Positions 26,643-35,622 of a stretch of DNA of 64,000 bases are shown piece after piece. How positions within the stretch are numbered: the first letter of the stretch is position 1; each line of letters starts with the position of its first letter. The translations under genes were made by a program, and so were the position numbers. This DNA comes from Streptomyces collinus (GTDB lineage: Bacteria; Actinomycetota; Actinomycetes; Streptomycetales; Streptomycetaceae), in NCBI RefSeq assembly GCF_031348265.1, contig NZ_CP133771.1, positions 5,394,001 to 5,458,000 of the forward strand, read 5' to 3'. The notes beneath the pieces are model-generated. The model worked only from the letters and a program-made list of their open reading frames with translations. It was not told the DNA's origin and ran no database searches.

Positions 26643-28007
26643 GTGGCGGTGCGGGAGGCAGGACAGGGCGGTGCGGGCGCGGGCGGGTACGCACGTGCGC
26701 GTGCGGGTGCCTGTGCCGAGGGGTACGCCGGCGGTTACCCCGGTGGTCAGCCGGGCGGACCCGGAGGCGCTCACGAGGGCGGATGCGCCTGCGGGGACTG
26801 CCCGCACGGTGCGCGCGAGGGGCACCGGCGGGCCGTCGCCGCGTTCCTGCGCAGGCGTGACGAGTTCGCTGCCGGGCAGGGGCTGCCGGCCGCGGTGGCC
26901 CACTCCGCGTCGGCCTCCCGCCAGTGGGTCTCCGAGGAACTGGCGCAGTCCGCCGAGCACGTCGCCGAGCGGGGGCGGGCCGAGGGACAGGCCTGGCGGA
27001 CGGGACTGTGGCGGCGCACGGCGGGTGTCGTGTGGGCCGCCGTGGTGCTGTTGCTGCTCGGGCAGGCCCTCACGGCGGTCGGTTCGGGCTGGACTGCGGC
27101 GCGTACGGCCGGGCTGGCCGCGGCCCTGGTGCTGGCCTCGTCGCTGACCGCCGCCTCGTGGTTCCACCGGGCGAAGGGCGGGGTGCTGGCGCCCGTGATC
27201 GGTGAGGACAACCGGCTGTCCACCTCCCGCACGGTCGCCGCGGCGTGGGTGCTCTTCGTGGCCTACTCGGTGCTCGTCCTCGCGGGGCGGCTGGCCGCCG
27301 CCTCCCGGCACCGGGAGCGGGACGCGCTGATCTCCGGGCTGGACCTCGCCCGGGGCGCCGGGATCGTGACCGTGCTCGCCGTGCTGTGCGGGATCGCCGT
27401 GCTCGTGCGGCGGGTGGTCGGGCTGCGGGTGCTGGGGCAACGGCTGCAGAAGGTGCGTGCCGACCGGCCCCGGGCCGCCGACCTGCTGACCGACGACGCC
27501 GGCCGGGGCACCTTCGCCGACATCCAGTACGTCGTGATCAGCGGCGTCGCCCTGGTGTTCGCGGCGGTACGGCTGGCCAGGCGGCCGGAGCAGCTGCCGG
27601 ATCTGCCGTGGGGGCTGGCGGTGGTGGTGCTGGTGTCGGCGGCGACGTATCTCGCCGGGAAGTACGCGGAGGGCGGCCGGCCGGTCATCCTCTCCGTGGT
27701 CCGGGCCCGGGAGGCGGGCGACCTGGACGGGCCGATCCGTACCGGGGACGACATCGAGATCCGCGGCGCGGGATTCGTGCCGCCGGGAGCGCAGGGGGCC
27801 GACCGGCTGGCCCGGATGGTCGTGCGCGTGGGGGCGGTGCACGTCCATGTGCCGCTGATCCCCGTGCCCGGAGGGTTCCGCAACCCCACGGACACCCTGC
27901 TGACGGTGCCGGTGCCGGCGGATGTCGAACCGGGGAGGGTGGAGGTGCAGGTCGTCACGGCGGCCGGGGTGGAGACGAACCGGTACGCGGTCGACGTGAC
28001 GGAGTGA
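26643..28007 (+). CDS. Multi-TM membrane protein of unknown function
   Basis: 454 residues from GTG 26643 (GTG 26649 and TTG 26574 are alternatives; none has a good Shine-Dalgarno). A Gly/Ala-rich N-terminus with a Cys cluster (CACGDCPHG) precedes about six TM helices: GVVWAAVVLLLLGQALTAV, AGLAAALVLASSLTAA, VAAAWVLFVAYSVLVLAG, GIVTVLAVLCGIAVLVRRV, YVVISGVALVFAAVRL, LPWGLAVVVLVSAATYLAG. The C-terminal 120 residues (ILSVVRAREAGDLDGPIRTGDDIEIRGAGFVPPGAQG...) look like a beta-sandwich of IPT/TIG type. The Cys cluster could bind a metal. No family name can be given safely. Confidence 0.75.
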   Translation: MAVREAGQGGAGAGGYARARAGACAEGYAGGYPGGQPGGPGGAHEGGCACGDCPHGAREGHRRAVAAFLRRRDEFAAGQGLPAAVAHSASASRQWVSEELAQSAEHVAERGRAEGQAWRTGLWRRTAGVVWAAVVLLLLGQALTAVGSGWTAARTAGLAAALVLASSLTAASWFHRAKGGVLAPVIGEDNRLSTSRTVAAAWVLFVAYSVLVLAGRLAAASRHRERDALISGLDLARGAGIVTVLAVLCGIAVLVRRVVGLRVLGQRLQKVRADRPRAADLLTDDAGRGTFADIQYVVISGVALVFAAVRLARRPEQLPDLPWGLAVVVLVSAATYLAGKYAEGGRPVILSVVRAREAGDLDGPIRTGDDIEIRGAGFVPPGAQGADRLARMVVRVGAVHVHVPLIPVPGGFRNPTDTLLTVPVPADVEPGRVEVQVVTAAGVETNRYAVDVTE

Positions 28008-28142
28008 GCGACGGGCCCCCTGGGCGCCCCGCACCACCCGGCACGACGAAACAAGCCGGTGTACAGGATTGAGCGCGGTTCGTTCGTCGTACGTATCGTC
28101 TGTTGAGGGGGTCTGGGCACCGGCGAGAGGCGGCTAGCAGCG

Positions 28143-28673
28143 ATGACTCACGGTATGCGAACGGACACGCACTCCCCCCACTTCGGCGACGGGGGAGGCT
28201 GGCGGGACAACGCCACCCGCTACGCCCTGCTGCCCCTGCGCATCTTCCTCGGTGTCACGTTCATCTACGCCGGCCTGGACAAACTCACCGACAGCGCCTT
28301 CATGAAGGACTCCGGTGCCGGCTCGATCGGCGACATGATGCGCGCCGTACGCGACTCCTCCGCCATTCCCGCCCTGGTCGACCTCTCCCTGAAGAGCCCG
28401 GTTGGTTTCGGCTACGCCATCGCCTTCGGTGAACTGGCCGTCGGCATCGGAACGCTGCTCGGCCTCCTCGCCCGTCTGGCCGCACTCGGCGGCGCGCTGA
28501 TCTCCCTCAGCCTGTGGCTGACCGTGAGCTGGGCCTCCGACCCGTACTACTACGGCAACGACCTCGCCTACCTCATGGCCTGGACCCCACTGATCCTCGC
28601 GGGCGCGCCCCTGCTGTCCCTCGACGCCGCGCTACGGTCACGGCGACGGCAACGGAGCGGCCGGTACCAGTAG
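28143..28673 (+). CDS. DoxX family membrane protein
   Basis: 176 residues with four TM helices. The first holds RYALLPLRIFLGVTFIYAGLDKLTD, the characteristic DoxX start, followed by GFGYAIAFGELAVGIGTLLGLLARLAALGGALISLSLWLTV. Members sit in the cytoplasmic membrane, and some act with oxidoreductases in thiol or redox stress. No partner gene is adjacent, so the role is open. It is convergent with a small membrane protein gene. Confidence 0.85.
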   Translation: MTHGMRTDTHSPHFGDGGGWRDNATRYALLPLRIFLGVTFIYAGLDKLTDSAFMKDSGAGSIGDMMRAVRDSSAIPALVDLSLKSPVGFGYAIAFGELAVGIGTLLGLLARLAALGGALISLSLWLTVSWASDPYYYGNDLAYLMAWTPLILAGAPLLSLDAALRSRRRQRSGRYQ

Positions 28674-28685
28674 GGCCCGTCCCCG

Positions 28686-28910
28686 TCACGCCGGGTCCGC
28701 GCCCGTACGGCCCCTCTGGCGGCGGCGCCGGACCCGCCCCGTCAGGAACGCCACCGCGCCGGCCAGGCACAGCCCGCCCGTGACGAGGGGGATCACCACG
28801 AACCACGGGATCTCCCAGGCGCCGCCCGCGTCACCGGCGTAGAGGACGCCCGCCAGTACGAGGACGAGGCCGGCGATCAGCTTTCCGGGCTGGAGTTCAT
28901 GACGCAGCAC
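28686..28910 (-). CDS. Small two-TM membrane protein downstream of PspC
   Basis: 74 residues from GTG 28910, which lies inside the end of the PspC gene (14-bp overlap), so translation is probably coupled. Two hydrophobic helices (LIAGLVLVLAGVLYAGDA and IPWFVVIPLVTGGLCLAGAVAFLTG) and an Arg-rich tail are visible. Likely a membrane accessory of the PspC protein; no family is recognised. Confidence 0.7.
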   Translation of the reverse strand: MLRHELQPGKLIAGLVLVLAGVLYAGDAGGAWEIPWFVVIPLVTGGLCLAGAVAFLTGRVRRRRQRGRTGADPA

Positions 28911-30348
28911 GGGTCACCTCCGCCTGGCCCATGCCGACCTGGAGGTCCAGGTCGATGGTGCCGGACTTCTCGACGCCCTCGGCGGGGGAGAGGGTGATCT
29001 CCTTGTCCTGGTCCGGCCGCACGTCCACGTCCTTCGGGTCGTCGCCGGGCAGCTGGAGGTCGCCCATGCCCACCTCGACGTTCAGCCGCACGGTCACGTC
29101 CTCGGGCACGAGCACCTTGATCCGGCCCATGCCGACCTCCGCCCTTGTCGTGACCGTCTGCTTCCCGGACACGTCCAGCTTGCTCAGATCCAGGGTGCCG
29201 ACGCCGGTGCCCAGGTCGTACCGCGGCCGTACGTCCCCAACCGCGGCGGGCTGCCAGGTGGTGCGCGCCCAGTGGGTGTCGATGTCCTTGGGCAGGGCCG
29301 CCGCGCCGGCGAGCAGGCCGGCCGTGATGATCGCCAGGAAGACCGAGCCGGCGCCGGTCCGGCCCAGGAAGGCGCTGACGGCTATGCCCAGGCCCAGGGC
29401 GGCGAGCGCACAGGCCAGGCCCGTCTGCAGGCTGGTGCCGAGCGGGTGGCCGTCCCACGTGCGGCTCGTGCCGAGGGCTCCCGCGAGCAGGGCCAGCAGG
29501 AAGACCGAGCCGCCGATCGAGCGCGGCCCGCGCGGCTGGGGCGGCCGGGGGCGCGGGGCGGGTATGTCCTCGCGGGCACCTGGCCTGCCGAGGCCGATGT
29601 TGAGGGCTGCGGCGACGTCCAGGTCATGGGGGTCGCGGGGGCCCCACAGGTAGCCCGTGCCGCCGATGTGGGTGCCGTCCTTGACGATCGGGTCGCGCCA
29701 CCAGGAGGGGGCGGTGAGGAACACCGGCGGCGCCTGGGGTTCCGGCGGGGCGTCGGCGACGGCCTGCGCGGCCAGGGGGTCGGGGCTGGGGGCGGCGCGG
29801 TGGCGCGACCAGTAGCCTGCGCCCGCGAGGAGGAGGGAGAGGACGACGGCGAAGGTCAGCACCCCGCCGTTGTTCAGCATCGTCAGGAACACCCCGCAGC
29901 CGACCAGCGCGAACAGCACGGCCGCCAGGGCCTGGCCGTCGACCCGGCCGGTGAGCAGTTTGCGGACCTCGTTCTTCTCCTCGTCGTCGTACGGGACGAA
30001 GAGCCAGGCGAAGCCGTAGAAGAGCAGGCCGATGCCGCCGGTGGCGGAGAGCACGGCGAGGGTGATGCGGAAGATCACCGGGTCCATGTCGCACTGCCGC
30101 CCGAGCCCCGCGCAGACGCCGGCCAGGGTCTTGTGGCGGCGGTCGCGGCGGAACGCGTGGGGCGGCCCCGGTGGCACACCGTCTTCGGCGGGGGCGGCCG
30201 GGCCGGGGGCTCCTCCCTGTTCTCCCGCGTCCGCGCGGCCGGGCGCGGGGCCCGCGGCGGGCGCGGCATCCTGCGGCCCGGCGCCCGGGGCGGGGCGCGG
30301 GCCGGAGCCGGGTCCCGGACCCGTCGCGGCGTGCTCGTGATCGGTCAT
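28897..30348 (-). CDS. PspC domain protein with C-terminal LiaF/toast-rack-like domain
   Basis: 483 residues. After a 65-residue Pro/Gly/Ala-rich tail comes the PspC domain FRRDRRHKTLAGVCAGLGRQCDMDPVIFRITLAVLSATGGIGLLFYGFAWLFVP. Further TM helices follow (AALAAVLFALVGCGVFL..., GGSVFLLALLAGALG, GLACALAALGLGIAVSAFLG). The C-terminal 130 residues repeat VGMGxxxV (AEVGMGRIKVLVP, VEVGMGDLQLP, LQVGMGQAEV). This pattern is like the beta-helical DUF2154/LiaF domains of envelope-stress sensors. It is divergent from a PspC-type histidine kinase, with shared TCAGGG sites between them. Confidence 0.87.
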   Translation of the reverse strand: MTDHEHAATGPGPGSGPRPAPGAGPQDAAPAAGPAPGRADAGEQGGAPGPAAPAEDGVPPGPPHAFRRDRRHKTLAGVCAGLGRQCDMDPVIFRITLAVLSATGGIGLLFYGFAWLFVPYDDEEKNEVRKLLTGRVDGQALAAVLFALVGCGVFLTMLNNGGVLTFAVVLSLLLAGAGYWSRHRAAPSPDPLAAQAVADAPPEPQAPPVFLTAPSWWRDPIVKDGTHIGGTGYLWGPRDPHDLDVAAALNIGLGRPGAREDIPAPRPRPPQPRGPRSIGGSVFLLALLAGALGTSRTWDGHPLGTSLQTGLACALAALGLGIAVSAFLGRTGAGSVFLAIITAGLLAGAAALPKDIDTHWARTTWQPAAVGDVRPRYDLGTGVGTLDLSKLDVSGKQTVTTRAEVGMGRIKVLVPEDVTVRLNVEVGMGDLQLPGDDPKDVDVRPDQDKEITLSPAEGVEKSGTIDLDLQVGMGQAEVTRAAS

Positions 30349-30404
30349 GGGTCCATGGTGACGGGCGCGACGCCCCCGCGGGAGTCGGAACGACCCTGGC
30401 CGGA

Positions 30405-30490
30405 CCCTGATATCGGCCCTGAGGGGCGGCTCGGGAAGCGTTCGAGGAGCGGCCCGCGGAGATCAGGGGAGGCTCAGGGGCCGACCCTGA
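30405..30490. promoter_or_regulatory. Cluster of five TCAGGG/CCCTGA half-sites between the PspC operon and its histidine kinase
   Basis: CCCTGA occurs at 30405-30410, 30417-30422 and 30485-30490; TCAGGG occurs at 30463-30468 and 30474-30479. The outer pair ATCAGGG/CCCTGAT (30462-30468 and 30485-30491) forms an inverted repeat. This 178-bp divergent region must hold both promoters, so the sites are candidate operators for the LuxR-type regulator encoded downstream. Confidence 0.5.
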
Positions 30491-30525
30491 TGCTCCGGCC
30501 TCCCGCACGTGTGACCATCAAAGGC

Positions 30526-31818
30526 ATGTCGGAAGCCGCAGCAGCGCCACTCGCCGAACCGCGGCCGCCGCGCAAGCTCTACCGCAGCAGTGACGGACGC
30601 TGGCTCGGGGGCGCGGCGCGGGGCCTCGCCGGGCACCTCGGGCTGCCCGTGATCTGGGTACGGCTCGTCTTCGTCGGCCTGTTCATGGCCGACGGCCTCG
30701 GTGCGCTGCTGTACGCCGCGTTCTGGTTCTTCGTCCCGCTCGGCGTCGGAGGTGTCGAGGCGCAGAAGCCGCCGTCGCCGCCGGCCGCGGAGACCTCACC
30801 CGACGGCCGCCGCAGACGCGTCACGCGCAGGCCCGACAAGGGTCAGATGGTGGCCCTGCTCCTCATGGTCGTGGTGGCCATGGTCTTCGTGGGCAACGTG
30901 AACCTCAGCGGAGGAGCGCGGGCCTACCTCTGGCCGGCGGTGCTCGTCGGCGCGGGCGTCGCCCTGGTCTGGCGGCAGGCGGACAACGCCCGCCGGGCCC
31001 GCTGGGTCGAGGTCGGCCGCCGCCGGCGTACGGTCACGCTGCTGCGCTCGGTGGGCGGCGTGCTGCTGGTGACGGCCGGTGTCTCCGGCATCTTCGTCCT
31101 CCAGGGTTCCGCGGCCCACCTCGGCTCCGTCCTCCAGGCGGCCCTCGCGGTCCTCGTCGGCATAACGCTCCTCGCCGGGCCGTATCTGGTGCGCATGACG
31201 CAGGACCTCTCCGAGGAGCGCCTGATGCGCATCCGTGCGCAGGAGCGCGCGGAGGTGGCCGCCCATGTGCACGACTCGGTGCTGCACACCCTCACGCTGA
31301 TCCAGCGCAACGCGGAGAACGCGAACGAGGTCCGCCGCCTGGCCCGTGCCCAGGAGCGCGACCTGCGTACCTGGCTGTACAAACCCGAGGGCACCGGCAA
31401 GGACGAGGCCGACGAACCCACCACCCTCGCCGACGCCGTGCGGCGCAACGCGGCCGAGGTGGAGGACAAGCACGGCGTGCCCATCGAGGTCGTGGTCGTC
31501 GGCGACTGCCCGCTCGACGAGAGGATCGCCGCACAGATGCAGGCCGCGCGGGAAGCAATGGTGAACGCCGCCAAGTACGGTGGCGAGGGCGGCGCCGTGC
31601 AGGTCTTCGCCGAGGTCGAGGGGAAGACGGTCTTCGTGTCCGTCCGGGACCGCGGCCCCGGCTTCGACCTCGACTCGATACCCGCCGACCGGATGGGTGT
31701 CAGAGAATCGATCATCGGCCGCATGGAGCGCAACGGCGGTACGGCGCGGCTGCGCGCGGTGCCGGACGGCGGCACGGAGGTCGAGCTGGAGATGGAGAGG
31801 GCGGAGAAGACGTCATGA
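30526..31818 (+). CDS. PspC-type sensor histidine kinase
   Basis: 430 residues. An N-terminal PspC domain (KLYRSSDGRWLGGAARGLAGHLGLPVIWVRLVFVGLFM...) replaces the usual extracytoplasmic sensor. Three or four more TM helices follow. The dimerisation/phosphoacceptor region is AAHVHDSVLHTLTLIQRN (His near 249), followed by an ATPase domain with EAMVNAAKYGG (N box) and VSVRDRGPGFD (G box). This is the HisKA_3 arrangement that pairs with NarL-type regulators. It overlaps the regulator gene by 4 bp (ATGA). Likely an envelope-stress two-component system controlling the divergent PspC operon. Confidence 0.92.
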   Translation: MSEAAAAPLAEPRPPRKLYRSSDGRWLGGAARGLAGHLGLPVIWVRLVFVGLFMADGLGALLYAAFWFFVPLGVGGVEAQKPPSPPAAETSPDGRRRRVTRRPDKGQMVALLLMVVVAMVFVGNVNLSGGARAYLWPAVLVGAGVALVWRQADNARRARWVEVGRRRRTVTLLRSVGGVLLVTAGVSGIFVLQGSAAHLGSVLQAALAVLVGITLLAGPYLVRMTQDLSEERLMRIRAQERAEVAAHVHDSVLHTLTLIQRNAENANEVRRLARAQERDLRTWLYKPEGTGKDEADEPTTLADAVRRNAAEVEDKHGVPIEVVVVGDCPLDERIAAQMQAAREAMVNAAKYGGEGGAVQVFAEVEGKTVFVSVRDRGPGFDLDSIPADRMGVRESIIGRMERNGGTARLRAVPDGGTEVELEMERAEKTS

Positions 31819-32537
31819 GCGAGCCGACCGAGGCGAACGGTACGGCGGGACCGGCGGAGGCGGCCGGCGGACCGGGGCGTCACGTGCGCGTGGTCCTCGT
31901 GGACGACCACCGCATGTTCCGTACGGGGGTCCAGGCCGAGATCGGGCAGACCGAGCAGACCGGTGTCGAGGTCGTCGGCGAGGCCGCGGACGTCGACCAG
32001 GCGGTCACGGTGATCACCGCGACCCGCCCCGAGGTGGTCCTGCTCGACGTGCACCTGCCGGGCGGCGGCGGCGTCGAAGTGCTGCGCCGCTGTGCCCCGT
32101 TGATGGGCGACACCGAGCAGCCGGTCCGCTTCCTGGCGCTGTCCGTGTCGGACGCGGCGGAGGACGTGATCGGCGTGATCCGCGGCGGCGCCCGCGGTTA
32201 CGTCACCAAGACGATCACCGGCACGGACCTCGTGAACTCCATCTTCCGTGTCCAGGAGGGCGACGCGGTCTTCTCGCCCCGGCTGGCCGGGTTCGTCCTG
32301 GACGCCTTCGCCTCCACGGACGCACCGCCGGTCGACGAGGACCTGGACCGCCTGACCCAGCGCGAACGCGAGGTGCTGCGGCTCATCGCCCGGGGCTACG
32401 CGTACAAGGAGATCGCCAAGCAGCTGTACATCTCCGTGAAGACCGTCGAATCGCACGTCTCGGCGGTCCTGCGCAAGCTCCAGCTCTCCAACCGGCACGA
32501 GCTGACACGCTGGGCGACGGCCCGACGGCTCGTCTGA
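31815..32537 (+). CDS. NarL/LuxR-family response regulator
   Basis: 240 residues. The receiver domain begins VRVVLVDDHRMFRTGVQAEI, with the phospho-acceptor Asp near 78 in VVLLDVHLPGGGG and the conserved Lys in YVTKTITG. The LuxR HTH is LTQREREVLRLIARGYAYKEIAKQLYISVKTVESHVSAVLRKL. Its start overlaps the sensor kinase stop (ATGA), so the two proteins are translationally coupled. The gene ends 9 bp before the convergent P60 gene with no visible terminator. Confidence 0.95.
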   Translation: MSEPTEANGTAGPAEAAGGPGRHVRVVLVDDHRMFRTGVQAEIGQTEQTGVEVVGEAADVDQAVTVITATRPEVVLLDVHLPGGGGVEVLRRCAPLMGDTEQPVRFLALSVSDAAEDVIGVIRGGARGYVTKTITGTDLVNSIFRVQEGDAVFSPRLAGFVLDAFASTDAPPVDEDLDRLTQREREVLRLIARGYAYKEIAKQLYISVKTVESHVSAVLRKLQLSNRHELTRWATARRLV

Positions 32538-32546
32538 CAGCGGCGC

Positions 32547-33605
32547 TCACACCACCCGCGTGGCCCCCGCGAACGGCATCTCGTCCAGCGGGGCCACGCG
32601 CACCGGCGCCGAGGGGTTCGGGGCGTGGATCATGCGGCCGTTGCCCACGTAGATGCCGACATGGCTGATGCCGGTGTAGAAGAAGACCAGGTCGCCGGGG
32701 AGGAGTTCGGAGCGGGAGACGCGGCGGCCCGCGGCGATCTGGGAGTACGTCGTGCGGGGCAGGGAGACGCCCGCGGCGCGGTACGCGGCCTGGACGAGGC
32801 CCGAGCAGTCGAAGGCGTTCGGGCCGGTGGCGCCCCAGACGTAGGGGCTGCCGAGCTTCTGGTAGGCGTAGGAGACGGCGGCGGCCGCGCGGGAGTCGGT
32901 CGCCCGGGACGAGGCGGAGCCGGGGGCCGCGAGGGTGTCCCGTGGGCCCGTCGAGCGCGAGGCGCGGTCCTGCGACGCGCCGGACAGGGAACGTTCCTGC
33001 GGGCCGGGCCGGGACAGCAGCTGCCGTGCCGAGCCGAGCTTGCCGGTGATCGTCTTCTTGTGCTGCTTCAGCTCCGCCCGGCGTGACTTCAGGGACGTCA
33101 GCTCGATGCGGGCGGCCCCGCGCAGCTGCTCGATCTCCCGGAGCTGCTTGCGTACCCCCGCGACGGCGGCGTTCTGCCGGCTGCCGGCCCGCTCGACGAA
33201 CTCGGCGTTCTCCAGGTACCGGTCGGGATCGTCGGAGAGGGCGAGCTGCACCGCGGGGTCGAGGCCGCCGACGCGGTACTGCGCGGCGGCGACCGAACCC
33301 AGGGCGGCCCGGGCGGAGTTGAGCCGCTCCTCCTGGCGCGCCGCCTGGTCCTGGAGGCTTTTCAACCGCTGCCCGGCCGCTTCGGCCTTCTCCTTCGCGC
33401 CGTTGTACTTCTCGGTGGCGACCTCAGCCTCCTGGTACAGCTTGTCCACCTTGGCTCTGACCTGGCCGGGTGTGAGCTGTGGCTCGGCGTGTCCGGTTCC
33501 GTCGAACCCCGTCGCCGTCGCCGCGCCCGCGAGGGCGATCGTGGCGGCCGTTCGGGCCTTGCCGCCACCCATCGAGCGCTGTCGGGGCTTGCGGTGCGCT
33601 GCCAC
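32547..33605 (-). CDS. NlpC/P60 peptidoglycan endopeptidase (first copy)
   Basis: 352 residues from GTG 33605. The secreted N-terminus (KPRQRSMGGGKARTAATIALAGAATAT) is followed by a long coiled coil (about 45-180; KVDKLYQEAEVATEKYNGAKEKAE...). A Ser/Arg-rich linker leads to the C-terminal P60 domain (about 240-352). The catalytic Cys lies in FDCSGLVQAAYRAAG, the His in SHVGIYVGNG and the third polar residue in MIHAPN. It should cut the stem peptide of peptidoglycan, like RipA/CwlO types. It is a paralogue of the gene at 36378-37556 but lacks a clear riboswitch upstream. Confidence 0.92.
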   Translation of the reverse strand: MAAHRKPRQRSMGGGKARTAATIALAGAATATGFDGTGHAEPQLTPGQVRAKVDKLYQEAEVATEKYNGAKEKAEAAGQRLKSLQDQAARQEERLNSARAALGSVAAAQYRVGGLDPAVQLALSDDPDRYLENAEFVERAGSRQNAAVAGVRKQLREIEQLRGAARIELTSLKSRRAELKQHKKTITGKLGSARQLLSRPGPQERSLSGASQDRASRSTGPRDTLAAPGSASSRATDSRAAAAVSYAYQKLGSPYVWGATGPNAFDCSGLVQAAYRAAGVSLPRTTYSQIAAGRRVSRSELLPGDLVFFYTGISHVGIYVGNGRMIHAPNPSAPVRVAPLDEMPFAGATRVV

Positions 33606-34026
33606 CTGAAGGCCACGTCCTTTCCTCGACCGCCGACGGGTGCGTGCGGCCGCCGGGGGGAGCGGACGGGCGGCCTGCGCGTCCGGCGACGGCCCGCACA
33701 GGGGGAGCGGATCGCCGCCGGACCTTTTCGGCGGTGGTGTCCGACTGCCGCCCCTGGCCCGGGCGGCGGTGGGGAGCCGGGCACCTGGTGGAGGACGCTA
33801 AACGCCGCCGCGACGGGGCGGTGGCAGGTGTGCGGAAGTGTCTTGAGAGGACCGGCGGTGACCGTATGCGACCGCCGCCCCGCCTTGACGCCGTCGACTT
33901 CACTCAGCGTGATGACCGATGCACCGAATCATGAGCGAGTGACCGTGATCGGGTGCTATGGGGCGCATATGTGCATCAGTGGGCCGGTGTCGGGCGGTCC
34001 AGGGGCCCTGATTAGGCTCCGCCCTC
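33606..34026. other. 421-bp region between the P60 gene and a membrane protein
   Basis: Most of this must be the 5' leader of the P60 gene on the minus strand. It is GC-rich with several hairpins, e.g. CCGCCG-aaaaggtc-CGGCGG near 33714-33735. It shows patchy resemblance to the c-di-AMP riboswitch leader of the paralogue (GCACAGGG and GGAGCCGG blocks), but not the GGGGTGAATC core, so I do not call a riboswitch here. At its right end lies the leaderless promoter of the next gene. Confidence 0.4.
34013..34018 (+). promoter_or_regulatory. -10 box of a leaderless promoter
   Basis: TAGGCT ends 8 nt before the ATG at 34027, which has no Shine-Dalgarno. The mRNA therefore probably starts at the start codon. 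Confidence 0.45.
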
Positions 34027-34380
34027 ATGGACGTACTCATCCACCTCTTCGTCGGCCTCCACATCATCGGCATCGCCTCGCTCCTGGGCGGTTTCCTCAC
34101 CCAGATGAAGGCGATGGGCGAGGGTACCGCCCGCTACACCCCCGCCATGCTGCACGGCGCGCTCACGATGCTGGTCACCGGTGTGGCCCTGGTCGGCCTC
34201 AACCAGGCCGACGACCAGTCCGTGAACAACATCAAGATCGGCGTGAAGCTGGCCCTGCTGATCGTGATCCTCGGCCTGGTCTATGTGAAGCGGGACGACG
34301 AGAAGGTGGACAAGGGCCTCTTCGGCCTGGTCGGTCTGCTGACGACGGCGAACATCTTCATCGCCGTGCTCTGGACCTGA
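34027..34380 (+). CDS. Small integral membrane protein (four TM)
   Basis: 117 residues: MDVLIHLFVGLHIIGIASLLGGFLTQ, AMLHGALTMLVTGVALVGL, KIGVKLALLIVILGLVYV and LFGLVGLLTTANIFIAVLWT give four TM helices. A conserved-looking His in the first helix and LHG before the second suggest a haem or quinone contact but prove nothing. No family function is known to me. Its 3' end overlaps the convergent TDT gene by 23 bp. Confidence 0.82.
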   Translation: MDVLIHLFVGLHIIGIASLLGGFLTQMKAMGEGTARYTPAMLHGALTMLVTGVALVGLNQADDQSVNNIKIGVKLALLIVILGLVYVKRDDEKVDKGLFGLVGLLTTANIFIAVLWT

Positions 34381-35299
34381 CCCGGGAGCGCCGGGCGCCG
34401 TCCCGGGCCGAGGTGACCGCCCAGGCGGTGCACCCGAGCCACGCGGCCACCGCGACCCACAGCAGCACCTCTCCGACGGCGTCGAGCCAGGGGACGTCCA
34501 GGGCGGCGGCGACGGCCATGGTGGCCTCGGCCGTCACCACCGCGGCGAACACGGTCGCCCAGCGCCGCACGTCGTAGTGGTGGCGGGGCCAGAACAGCTC
34601 GGCGAGCAGCAGGGCGACGCAGGCGACCAGCGCGAGCACGAGCAGCGTGACGGCCGTCGTGCGCAGGACGTCGGCGTTGTCCTCGTTCCACAGGTACAGG
34701 CGCGCGCTGTCGGCGCTGAGGAGTTTCGCCCCGGCCAGTGCGGAGACGGCGAGGGCGCCGGCCGCGAGCCAGTGGTCCCCGCGCCCCTCCTCCACCTGCC
34801 GGGGCTGGAAGCGGAACAGGGCGAAGCCGTAGAGCACGAGACCCAGCCAGAACAGCACCAGGGCCGCGTGGGCGAGCCAGGCCGACGTATCGGCCGCGGC
34901 GAGCGTGGCGCCGAGCACCGCGAGCCCCTGGGTGGCCACGCAGCGCAGGAACACCGTGCCGTGCCGCCCCCCGGCCTCCGCGGTGAGCAGCACCGCCCAG
35001 AGCAGCATCGCGAGTGCCAGCAGCGCCTCGGCGACGGGCTGCAGGCCGGCCGCGGAGAAGCCGGTGCCCAGGACGGCGGTCGCCGCCACGGCCGTGAGCT
35101 CGGCGGGCGTCTCCGCCCGCCACCCGCCGCGTGCGCGCTGGACGAGGCCGGCGCCCGCCGCCGCCAAGGCCGCGCAGGCCAGGGCGAGGGCGATGCGGGA
35201 GAGGACCTCGTACCCCGCCGAGTCGAGACCGACCGACACGATGCCGGTCGCCAGCGCGTACGTCGACCACCAGGTGGCAAACGGGGAGGGACCGGACAT
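34358..35299 (-). CDS. Multi-TM protein resembling the tellurite-resistance/dicarboxylate transporter (TDT) family
   Basis: 313 residues with about nine or ten TM helices. The N-terminal FATWWSTYALATGIVSVGLDSAG matches the P-x-x-F-a-x-V-M-a-T-G-I-v-s start of TDT/TehA proteins. The helix FWLGLVLYGFALFRFQPRQVEEGRGDHWLAAGALAVSALAGAKLL also fits. TDT proteins include anion channels and C4-dicarboxylate or sulfite exporters; the substrate is unknown here. The C-terminus is Arg-rich (SRVRSRARR). Confidence 0.72.
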   Translation of the reverse strand: MSGPSPFATWWSTYALATGIVSVGLDSAGYEVLSRIALALACAALAAAGAGLVQRARGGWRAETPAELTAVAATAVLGTGFSAAGLQPVAEALLALAMLLWAVLLTAEAGGRHGTVFLRCVATQGLAVLGATLAAADTSAWLAHAALVLFWLGLVLYGFALFRFQPRQVEEGRGDHWLAAGALAVSALAGAKLLSADSARLYLWNEDNADVLRTTAVTLLVLALVACVALLLAELFWPRHHYDVRRWATVFAAVVTAEATMAVAAALDVPWLDAVGEVLLWVAVAAWLGCTAWAVTSARDGARRSRVRSRARR

Positions 35300-35622
35300 A
35301 GTGCCGATGCTAGAGAGCGCCGCACCCGTTACGGGAAGGGCACGCGCGCGTGCCCCTCAAAAAGCGTGACGGGACATCCCGGCACGCCTGGCCGGTCGAG
35401 CTCGGCGCGCCCCTCGCTGCCGAGCCGCCGGTGTGAACCTGCGGATTCAGAATGGCCGGTCTTCAGTGACCGAAAACCGACTTATTTACTACGCCGCAAG
35501 GAAAGGGAATATGGTGTTCCCTATTTGCGAAGCTCAAAACCAGCTCAATAAACCATTGCCCGACATTCGAGGGGGATAAAGTCTCACCCGTTTGTGAATC
35601 GAGAACATGACAGGGGAGCTCT
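35300..35622. other. 323-bp AT-richer region before a secreted protein gene
   Basis: From about 35450 to 35610 the base composition falls well below that of the surroundings, with runs such as GACTTATTTACTACG. A small hairpin GGGAA-TATGGTG-TTCCC lies at about 35507-35523. No gene is visible. It must carry the promoter of the secreted protein, whose GGGGAG lies 5 nt before the ATG. Confidence 0.45.

Noticed and set aside
33606-33850. c-di-AMP riboswitch upstream of the first P60 gene
   Set aside because: Only scattered similarity to the paralogue's leader; the diagnostic GGGGTGAATC and GACAGCTAACC blocks are absent.
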